Of a DNA stretch of 6,143 bases, positions 1 to 5,603 are shown piece after piece. Under the pieces are notes generated by a model. The model was not told where the DNA came from, did no database searches, and was given only the letters and a program-made list of their open reading frames with translations. The stretch covers positions 1-6,143 of the forward strand of contig CALKXN010000270.1 in assembly GCA_938003555.1 (NCBI GenBank). The letters are read 5' to 3'. The stretch is from an uncultured Robiginitomaculum sp. GTDB taxonomy: Bacteria > Pseudomonadota > Alphaproteobacteria > Caulobacterales > Maricaulaceae. The position numbers and the translations under genes are program-made. The first letter of the stretch is position 1, and every line of letters starts with the position of its first letter.

Positions 1-115
1 GTTTATCAATCATGAATATTCTGATCGCCCCTTATTCATCTTTGCGCCGTGATTGAGACTCGCTTTTTACGTCGCCTTTCCCATATAAGGCCCGTACCAA
101 ATCATAGAGAGTTTT
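1..115 (+). other. Leader region upstream of folE
   Basis: No gene is visible in these bases. A possible -10 element TATAAG lies at 84-89, but no convincing -35 hexamer sits 16-18 bases before it, so the promoter call is weak. A TTGAGA at 53-58 is 25 bases from that element, which is too far. The ribosome binding site for folE is AGAGAG at 106-111, four bases before the ATG. An interrupted inverted repeat in the first 56 bases is listed separately. Confidence 0.35.
6..56. repeat. Interrupted inverted repeat upstream of folE
   Basis: TCAATC at 6-11 is complementary to GATTGA at 51-56, and the adjoining ATGAATA at 12-18 is complementary to TATTCAT at 33-39. Thirteen bases on the left could therefore pair with two blocks on the right, leaving a 14-base loop and an 11-base one-sided bulge. 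The arms are AT-rich and there is no following T-run, so it does not look like a terminator. It may be a weak RNA fold, a protein site, or chance. Confidence 0.2.
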
Positions 116-733
116 ATGAGCACTGAGAAAAAATCAACGCCCGCGCTTAAAGCTGTGAGCAATGCCCCGCGCCCCAGCCGCGAAGAGGCCATGGACGCCG
201 TGCGCACGCTACTGGCTTTTATTGGCGAAGATGCGGGCCGCATTGGCCTGCGGGATACGCCGCGCCGCGTTATCGATGCCTATGGCGAGTGGTTTGCCGG
301 TTATGAAGATGATCCCGCCAAAGTTCTGTCCAAGACTTTTGAAGACATTAATGGCTATGATGACATGGTCATTTTGCGCGCGATCGACGTTGAGAGCCAT
401 TGCGAGCATCACATGGCGCCCTTCCTGGGCACAGCCAGCGTCGCCTATTTGCCCGCTGATAATGTTGTCGGCATTTCAAAGCTGGCCCGCGTGGTCGAGA
501 TTTATTCGAAGCGCCTACAGAATCAAGAAAACCTGACCACGCAGATTATTGACGCGATTGAAACCGGCCTGAAGCCGCGCGGCACAGCCGTGATGATTGA
601 CGCAGTTCACCAATGTATGAGCACGCGCGGCGTGCATCATCCCAATGTGTCGACAATCACAACGCGCTTTACCGGCGAGTTTAAAACCAACCCCGCCTTG
701 CAAGAACGGTTTTTAAATTTAGCCAAACGCTAG
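116..733 (+). CDS. folE: GTP cyclohydrolase I (FolE)
   Basis: This cytoplasmic enzyme converts GTP to 7,8-dihydroneopterin triphosphate and formate, the first step of tetrahydrofolate (and tetrahydrobiopterin/pterin) synthesis. The 205-residue product is of normal length for the zinc-dependent type IA family. The zinc ligands are visible as Cys96 and His99 in SHCEHHMAPF and Cys167 in HQCMSTRG; His98 corresponds to the catalytic histidine of the E. coli enzyme. GISKLARVVEIYSKRLQ (119-135) and the QNQENLT stretch (136-141 region) are the other family blocks; N in place of the more common R in QERLT is, from memory, frequent in alphaproteobacteria. The N-terminal 20 residues are variable and probably disordered. 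The ATG start is supported by AGAGAG four bases upstream. The gene stands alone on this side and ends at a strong terminator, so it is not in an operon with the glycoside hydrolases. The identification is firm. Confidence 0.97.
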   Translation: MSTEKKSTPALKAVSNAPRPSREEAMDAVRTLLAFIGEDAGRIGLRDTPRRVIDAYGEWFAGYEDDPAKVLSKTFEDINGYDDMVILRAIDVESHCEHHMAPFLGTASVAYLPADNVVGISKLARVVEIYSKRLQNQENLTTQIIDAIETGLKPRGTAVMIDAVHQCMSTRGVHHPNVSTITTRFTGEFKTNPALQERFLNLAKR

Positions 734-737
734 ACAT

Positions 738-765
738 AAAAAGGCGGGCCAAAACCCGCCTTTTT
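738..765. terminator. Bidirectional Rho-independent terminator between folE and the GH3 gene
   Basis: An 11-base perfect stem (AAAAAGGCGGG at 738-748 with CCCGCCTTTTT at 755-765) encloses the six-base loop CCAAAA. The GC-rich core is followed by T-runs when read on either strand, so it can stop folE transcripts running right and GH3 transcripts running left. It begins five bases after the folE stop codon and ends 22 bases before the GH3 stop codon, exactly in the convergent gap. Confidence 0.93.
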
Positions 766-787
766 CTATTAATTATGATTCACATAG

Positions 788-3349
788 CTAGTCGAGGCAC
801 GCCGCTTGGCCTTCATTGGCGACAAGACGAATATCAGAGAATGAAATGCTTAATTTCGCATCTGTTTCAATGCGAACAGGCTCTGTCACTTTCGTCATAG
901 ATGTGCCCTCAGCAAAACATGATAGTTTCACAGAAACTTCGTTCCACTGCCCAACAGTCTGACCGGAGAGATAGTCCTGCATATTCTGCGTGGCGCACTC
1001 AGCCTCCTGACAACCTATGCCAAGCGTTGTCGCGCCGTTGCCAATGGCGTTAACGCGGTAGCGCATATAGACCGCCATATCGCCAGTATTCTGACGTGAC
1101 AGATCAACCCCGTCGGCGCGGATAATAAAGCGCCCCGTATCATTGCCCGAAAACATGACGGTGCGGATATTTTCCTGCGCGCCATCATCTTCACTTTGGA
1201 TGATAACTTCGCCCGCCGCAGATGTGGCCTTGGTCGTTACGGCCGTAGTCCCGCCGGAGCTATCTTCAACAACAGTCATCCACGGGAAAACGGCTGTGCC
1301 GGCTTTCATGTAATTTTCTGCATTTGACCCTGTAAGCGCGACGCCAGCATCTTCCGGTAAATCATCGACCTTGCTTGGCTTGGCATAGGTCAAACCATAG
1401 CCATAGGCAAAGAGCGGATCGTAATTTTCGTCACCGACATTGAGCGGCGTCTGAATCGTGGTGCGCGGCCAGCTATAAGGAAGCGTGCCTTTAAAGTCAT
1501 AAGCGACGCGGCCATCTTGCCCTGCAAATAATACGTCTGTCGCATATCCGCCTTCACTGCCCGGAAGCCACGCGGCAACAAATGCATCAGAAGCATTGAT
1601 CTCGCGGTTCATCCATAAAGGACGCCCCGTAAGGAACACAGCGACAACAGGAATGCCGTCAGCGCGCAGCTTTTTGATCAGCTCAAGGTCGGCGTCATCA
1701 CCCGGCTTATAGGCCAGTGTTTCAATATCGCCTTGGAACTCAGCATAGGGGTCTTCACCGAAGACAACCATCGCCACATCAGGTTTACGCGTGTAACTTC
1801 CGTCAACGGATAAAACGACTTTGCCGCCTGCGGCGTCCGTGTGGCGTTTCACGCCATCATAAAATGAGCTGCCGCCCGGGAAATCTGCATTAGTATTTCC
1901 TGTACCCTGCCAAGACAAAGTCCAGCCGCCGGATTGTTTGCCAATATTATCAGCGCCATCACCGGCAATTAAAATCGTGTCACCCCCCGACATTGGAAGA
2001 ACACGTTTGCCATTGGCCTGCGTGTTATTTTTAATCAGCACGAGTGACTCGCGCACAGCTTGGCGCGCGACCTCTTTATGGGCTGGATTTTGAAGCAAAT
2101 CATAATCACCCGCCAAAGCGCGGCTGGAGGGCTTACCGGCCTCAAATAGGCCAGAGCGGATTTTGACGCGTAAAATACGGCGCACGGCATCATCAAGACG
2201 CTCCATTGGGATTTCGCCGCTCTCGACTTGCGCCAGCGTATTATCAAATAGGCCGCGCCAGCTATCGGGCGCCATGAACATGTCTAAGCCTGCATTGATC
2301 GACTGCGCACAGCTTGTATTGGTACAGCCCGCGACTTGTCCGTGGCCATTCCAGTCCCCGACAATAAATCCGTCAAAGCCCATACGGCCCTTAAGAACAT
2401 CCGTCATCAGGCCTTTATGGCCATGCATGCGCTTGCCTTGCCAGCTATTAAAGCTGGCCATCACGACCTGCGCGCCTGCGCCGACCGCTTTGGGGTAACC
2501 CGCGCCGTGAATATCACGCAATTCTTCTTCGGTATCTAAATTGTCACCTTGGTCATTGCCGCCTTCTGTGCCGCCATCACCGATGAAATGCTTCGCGGTC
2601 GCAATAACATTCGGGCCAGAGAGGAAATCCGCTTCGCCCGGAACGCCTTGAATGCCTAAAATAAGCTGATCAGCGTAGCTTTCTGTCACTTCGGGGTTTT
2701 CGCTATATCCCTCATATGTGCGGCCCCAGCGATCATCACGAACCACTGCAATGGTTGGCGCAAAGGTCCATTCTTGCCCGCCCACGCGAATTTCTTTGGC
2801 GGTTACGTCGCCAATCTGGCGCATTAATTCCGGATTACGCGCCGCGCCCAGACCGATATTATGCGGAAACACTGTCGCGCCCGGAATATTGTTATGACCG
2901 TGAACCGCGTCCGTCCCCCAAAGCAGCGGAATGAACGGCCCGCCTTCGAGGTCAGCTTCAAGACTGGCCGCGTAAAATTCATCAGCGAGTTTAAGCCACG
3001 CCGAAGCGGGACTGCGATTATCCCCATTTGGCGCGCTATTGCCGCCATTAAGCAAAGAGCCCAGCGGGTAAGTCTTGAGGTCTTCGGGCGAAATCGACCC
3101 AATATCAGCTTGAATGATTTGGCCGACTTTCTGGCGCAATGTCATCTTGGCCATAATGCCGCTTATGCGTTTCTCAAGCGCGGCATCGACGGCGATAGGA
3201 GATTTGACTTCGGGCCAAAGCTCAGGATGCACCGTACCAGGCGCCTCAATAACTTTGTCTTTTTTCGCCATGTTATCGGCTCCGCCGCCACATGCACTCA
3301 GAAGCAGCGCGGCTGCGGCGCAGCTCGTCATCCAAGAAAGTGTCTTCAT
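788..3349 (-). CDS. GH3 exo-beta-glucanase/beta-glucosidase, ExoP-like lipoprotein
   Basis: A family GH3 retaining glucosidase, most like the exo-1,3/1,4-beta-glucanase ExoP group, that should release glucose from the ends of beta-glucan oligosaccharides. The product is 853 residues. Residues 1-20 are a lipoprotein signal with lipobox LSAC, giving Cys20 as the lipidated residue; there is no Asp at +2, so outer-membrane sorting is likely. The TIM-barrel domain (about 55-395) has DAVHGHN (147-153), RDDRWGR (204-210), KHF (252-255 region) and the nucleophile Asp332 in VGDWNG. The alpha/beta sandwich domain (about 435-655) carries the likely acid/base Glu537 in GEDPYAEFQGD. A third beta-rich domain (about 690-848) matches the galactose-binding-like C-terminal domain of ExoP proteins. 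Cys342/Cys347 and Cys780/Cys785 are spaced for disulfides, which suits an exported enzyme. The start at 3349 is chosen over 3379 because GGGAG lies six bases upstream and the signal peptide then begins MKTLSW. Exact substrate is not readable from the sequence. Confidence 0.93.
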   Translation of the reverse strand: MKTLSWMTSCAAAALLLSACGGGADNMAKKDKVIEAPGTVHPELWPEVKSPIAVDAALEKRISGIMAKMTLRQKVGQIIQADIGSISPEDLKTYPLGSLLNGGNSAPNGDNRSPASAWLKLADEFYAASLEADLEGGPFIPLLWGTDAVHGHNNIPGATVFPHNIGLGAARNPELMRQIGDVTAKEIRVGGQEWTFAPTIAVVRDDRWGRTYEGYSENPEVTESYADQLILGIQGVPGEADFLSGPNVIATAKHFIGDGGTEGGNDQGDNLDTEEELRDIHGAGYPKAVGAGAQVVMASFNSWQGKRMHGHKGLMTDVLKGRMGFDGFIVGDWNGHGQVAGCTNTSCAQSINAGLDMFMAPDSWRGLFDNTLAQVESGEIPMERLDDAVRRILRVKIRSGLFEAGKPSSRALAGDYDLLQNPAHKEVARQAVRESLVLIKNNTQANGKRVLPMSGGDTILIAGDGADNIGKQSGGWTLSWQGTGNTNADFPGGSSFYDGVKRHTDAAGGKVVLSVDGSYTRKPDVAMVVFGEDPYAEFQGDIETLAYKPGDDADLELIKKLRADGIPVVAVFLTGRPLWMNREINASDAFVAAWLPGSEGGYATDVLFAGQDGRVAYDFKGTLPYSWPRTTIQTPLNVGDENYDPLFAYGYGLTYAKPSKVDDLPEDAGVALTGSNAENYMKAGTAVFPWMTVVEDSSGGTTAVTTKATSAAGEVIIQSEDDGAQENIRTVMFSGNDTGRFIIRADGVDLSRQNTGDMAVYMRYRVNAIGNGATTLGIGCQEAECATQNMQDYLSGQTVGQWNEVSVKLSCFAEGTSMTKVTEPVRIETDAKLSISFSDIRLVANEGQAACLD

Positions 3350-3355
3350 GTCAGT

Positions 3356-3360
3356 CTCCC
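3356..3360 (-). promoter_or_regulatory. Ribosome binding site of the GH3 gene
   Basis: On the minus strand GGGAG lies six bases before the ATG at 3349. It falls inside the ten extra codons of the longer frame that starts at 3379. This fixes the shorter start, which is also the one that gives a clean lipoprotein signal peptide. Confidence 0.75.
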
Positions 3361-3397
3361 ATTCATTTTGACCCGCCAAGATTTAGCGCGTCATTTC

Positions 3398-3403
3398 ATT
3401 ATG
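3398..3403 (-). promoter_or_regulatory. Possible -10 element for the GH3 gene
   Basis: CATAAT on the minus strand matches the sigma-70 -10 consensus at five of six positions and would give a leader of about 40-50 bases. The -35 region (near 3420-3426) matches poorly, so if this is the promoter it is weak or needs an activator. The palindrome at 3472-3487 lies roughly 70 bases further upstream. Confidence 0.3.
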
Positions 3404-3471
3404 GCCCGTTTACTGCATCTTTTACGGATGTGCACGGGTAATGTGTTCGAAGTCGAGAAAGTGCGCAAAAT

Positions 3472-3487
3472 TTGACAGCGCTGTCAA
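3472..3487. promoter_or_regulatory. Perfect 16-base palindromic operator candidate
   Basis: TTGACAGCGCTGTCAA is identical to its own reverse complement over all 16 bases. Its central AGCGCT and even two-fold symmetry resemble operators of LacI-family sugar repressors, which commonly have a central CG. It lies in the divergent gap between the GH3 and GH5 genes and contains the -35 hexamer of the GH5 promoter. A bound repressor would block RNA polymerase there. The repressor gene is not in this window, so the regulator family is inference. Confidence 0.7.
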
Positions 3488-3501
3488 TAGTCAATTATGA
3501 T
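3472..3501 (+). promoter_or_regulatory. Sigma-70-type promoter of the GH5-gluconokinase operon
   Basis: A consensus -35 TTGACA (3472-3477) is followed after 18 bases by TATGAT (3496-3501), five of six to the -10 consensus. Transcription would begin near 3508, leaving a short leader before the AAGGA ribosome binding site at 3516-3520. The -35 and most of the spacer lie in the palindromic operator, which suggests a strong promoter held off by a repressor. Confidence 0.65.
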
Positions 3502-3515
3502 GCAGACACTCACTC

Positions 3516-3520
3516 AAGGA
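3516..3520 (+). promoter_or_regulatory. Ribosome binding site of the GH5 gene
   Basis: AAGGA lies five bases before the ATG at 3526. It decides the start: the longer frame opening with TTG at 3472 begins inside the operator/-35 element, has no ribosome binding site, and would put 18 residues before the signal peptide. Confidence 0.8.
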
Positions 3521-3525
3521 CCGTA

Positions 3526-5100
3526 ATGAACAAAGTATCACATTTGTTGTTAGCCACCGCAATGACGGCATTACTCAGCAGCCCTGCTTTGGCGGATACA
3601 TTTGAAACCAAACGCTGTGTGAATATGGGCAATGCGCTGGACGCGCCAAATGAAGGCGATTGGGGCCATACAATCGACCTAAGCAATTTTGCAAAAATCA
3701 AAGCTGCCGGTTTTGACACGGTTCGCATTCCCGTGCGCTGGAGCGCCCATACGGGCCCCGGGCCAAAATATACGATCAATCCGCGCTTTGCCGCCCGCGT
3801 CGATCAAGTCTTGGACGCTGCAAGCGCCGCGGGCTTAAATGTCATCGTCAATGTGCATCACTTTGAGGAGCTCAACACTGATCCCGATCAACATTATGTA
3901 AAATTCTTGATGATTTGGCATCAAGTCTCTCGGCGTTACGCCAGCCGCCCTTCAAATGTTTATTTTGAAATTGTAAATGAACCCAATGGTAATTTCGGCG
4001 GCAATCAAATGCGGGCTGTTATGACCGGAGCCGTACAAGAAATTCGCCGCACGAATCCAACGCGGATATTGATCCTGGGGGGTGAGGAGTGGAACAGTCT
4101 CAATACGCTGCACACAATTCCCAAGATAGATGACCCCAACCAAGTTTACACATTTCATTATTACAACCCGTTTGATTTTACCCACCAAAAGGCCGAATGG
4201 ACGCATTTGAAAAATAGCGGCACTGTGAGATGGGGCAGCCGCTCGGATCGGGCCAAATTAAATGCGGAAATGGACAAAGCGGCGCGCTTTGCCCGTGAGT
4301 CTGGAAAGCCTATATTTGTCGGTGAATTTGGCGCCTATGAAGAAGCGCCCCACAAAGACACGATTGAATATTACGAGGCCGCGCGGCGCGCCATGGAAGA
4401 GCGCGGCCTATCATGGTGCGCGTGGAATTTTACCGCGACCTTTCCGCTATACGACAGTGATCGCCGCAAATGGGACGTTAAAAAACTGGCCGCATTAGGC
4501 CTCAGTCCCAATGGCGTTACATATAGTCCCGCTAAAAAACGCGTCGCCTCTCAAGCTCCAAAACTGAAAAGCCAGAGCGTTGATGATGCCTATAACGCCC
4601 TACGCAGCCGCTTACCCCAAGACGGAATCTTAATGACCCGTCCTTATGTCCGCGACATTGGATTTTACGGAGATGCCAAAGTCACGCCTGTGTCTGACGC
4701 GGGCGTCCCAGGCGGCGACGCCATAGATATCAAAGTTTCCCAAAGTCAATATCCATGGGACAGCGCCGCAAATGCGCAATTATCAACGCCAATCAAGCGC
4801 GGTGATGTTATCGTCATGTCATTTTACGCCAAGGCGCTAAGGGGGGAAGGCAAGATCAATATGGCGGGCGTGCAGCTTAACCGCGAGCCTTATGATAATG
4901 TGCTCGCCAAACCTGTTTCCCTCTCAGGTGACTGGACTCAATATTATATCTCGGGCCGCGCGAAACAAGATTACGCCGCAGGGGACACGGCTTACACGCT
5001 CCATCTCTCGGGAGCGACGCAGACAATTCGTCTAGGGCCACTCTTTATTTTAAATCTGGGGTCAAAGGCAGATATGTCTAAAATCCCGACCTATCCATAG
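3526..5100 (+). CDS. Secreted GH5 endo-beta-glucanase (subfamily 25-like) with C-terminal domain
   Basis: A retaining glycoside hydrolase of family 5 expected to cut beta-1,4-linked glucan chains internally (cellulose, mixed-linkage glucan or glucomannan). The product has 524 residues. Residues 1-23 are a signal peptide ending ALA before Asp24, with no lipobox, so it is periplasmic or secreted. The catalytic barrel (about 25-330) matches Thermotoga maritima Cel5A motif by motif from memory: MGNALDAPNEGDWG (34-47), VRIPVRWS (66-73), NVHHFEEL (109-116), EIVNEPNGN with acid/base Glu152, HYYNPFDFTHQ (211-221), and VGEFGAYE with nucleophile Glu267. WCAWNF (297-302) closes the active site. After a linker (about 331-364) comes a region of some 150 residues that I cannot place with certainty; its pattern suggests a beta-sandwich, possibly carbohydrate-binding. 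The gene is divergent from the GH3 gene and is followed at once by gluconokinase. Broad specificity in this subfamily means mannan activity is possible. Confidence 0.92.
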   Translation: MNKVSHLLLATAMTALLSSPALADTFETKRCVNMGNALDAPNEGDWGHTIDLSNFAKIKAAGFDTVRIPVRWSAHTGPGPKYTINPRFAARVDQVLDAASAAGLNVIVNVHHFEELNTDPDQHYVKFLMIWHQVSRRYASRPSNVYFEIVNEPNGNFGGNQMRAVMTGAVQEIRRTNPTRILILGGEEWNSLNTLHTIPKIDDPNQVYTFHYYNPFDFTHQKAEWTHLKNSGTVRWGSRSDRAKLNAEMDKAARFARESGKPIFVGEFGAYEEAPHKDTIEYYEAARRAMEERGLSWCAWNFTATFPLYDSDRRKWDVKKLAALGLSPNGVTYSPAKKRVASQAPKLKSQSVDDAYNALRSRLPQDGILMTRPYVRDIGFYGDAKVTPVSDAGVPGGDAIDIKVSQSQYPWDSAANAQLSTPIKRGDVIVMSFYAKALRGEGKINMAGVQLNREPYDNVLAKPVSLSGDWTQYYISGRAKQDYAAGDTAYTLHLSGATQTIRLGPLFILNLGSKADMSKIPTYP

Positions 5101-5104
5101 GAGG
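5099..5104 (+). promoter_or_regulatory. Shine-Dalgarno overlapping the GH5 stop codon
   Basis: AGGAGG uses the last two bases of the GH5 TAG stop. It is one base from the ATG at 5106, too close for normal initiation, but ten bases from the ATG at 5115. It therefore favours the second ATG as the gluconokinase start and implies that ribosomes finishing GH5 help start the next gene. Confidence 0.75.
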
Positions 5105-5114
5105 CATGGGGCGC

Positions 5115-5603
5115 ATGCATTGCTATATTATCATGGGAGTCGCAGGAAGCGGCAAAAGCACGGTCGCAAAGGCGGCAGCAGAGCAAGTTTGCCTGCCCTT
5201 TATTGAGGCCGATGACCATCATGGCGCGGCCAATAAAGCCAAAATGAAAGAGGGAATCGCGCTGGATGACCGTGACCGCGAGCCCTGGATCAATCGTTTA
5301 ATTGGCGCAGCGAAAGCGCAAGATAGTGATGTGGTGATGTCCTGCTCTGCGCTCACAAAATTGGTCCGCAAACGCCTGCGCGCAGGCCTGAATGGAAATT
5401 GCACATTCATTCATTTGCATGGCAGCCCCCGTCTTATTCGCGACAGACTGATGAATCGGAAAGATCATTTTTTCCAATCAGATTTACTCGCCAGTCAATT
5501 TACGGCGCTGGAAATGCCTAATCGCGGGCATACCTTAAATATCGAAAATGATATCGACGTGCTCGTTGCGCAGGCGTGCGAGATTATAAAACCCGCCGCT
5601 TAA
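5115..5603 (+). CDS. gntK: Gluconokinase (GntK)
   Basis: Phosphorylates D-gluconate with ATP to 6-phosphogluconate, entering the Entner-Doudoroff or pentose phosphate pathway in the cytoplasm. The 162-residue product (165 from the alternative start at 5106) is close to the family's usual length of about 165-175. The Walker A loop is GVAGSGKST (8-16). EADDHH (31-36) with KMKEGIALDDRDREPW (43-58) is the substrate-binding block, equivalent to the DGDDLHP and EKM-SGIPLTDEDR-PW regions of known gluconokinases. MSCSALTK (75-82), RKDHFF (115-120) and LLASQFTALEMP (124-135) complete the signature. It has no promoter of its own and shares a transcript with the GH5 gene. The stop overlaps the stop of the opposing permease gene. 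Other small P-loop sugar kinases such as shikimate kinase lack the HFF and ASQF blocks, so the identification is firm. Confidence 0.94.
   Translation: MHCYIIMGVAGSGKSTVAKAAAEQVCLPFIEADDHHGAANKAKMKEGIALDDRDREPWINRLIGAAKAQDSDVVMSCSALTKLVRKRLRAGLNGNCTFIHLHGSPRLIRDRLMNRKDHFFQSDLLASQFTALEMPNRGHTLNIENDIDVLVAQACEIIKPAA

Noticed and set aside
162..536. A 124-codon open frame inside folE
   Set aside because: It is in another frame of a fully supported folE, lacks a ribosome binding site and has no domain signal.
3350..3379. Ten extra N-terminal codons on the GH3 gene
   Set aside because: They contain the GGGAG ribosome binding site of the downstream ATG and would bury the lipoprotein signal peptide behind charged residues.
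2861..3475. A 204-codon open frame on the + strand
   Set aside because: It is antisense to the well-supported GH3 coding region, has no recognisable domain, has an arginine/proline/histidine-rich composition typical of shadow frames, and runs through the GH3 signal peptide and the divergent regulatory gap.
3459..3487. A minus-strand promoter using the right half of the palindrome as -35
   Set aside because: TTGACA is present on the minus strand at 3487-3482, but the bases 16-18 further on (GCACTT and neighbours) do not resemble a -10 element.
3472..3525. Eighteen extra N-terminal codons on the GH5 gene
   Set aside because: The frame opens with a TTG that is part of the operator and -35 box, has no ribosome binding site, and precedes a complete signal peptide starting at 3526.
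5106..5114. Gluconokinase start at the first ATG
   Set aside because: Only one base separates it from AGGAGG; the ATG at 5115 has workable spacing and gives the usual short lead into the Walker A loop. It is not fully excluded.
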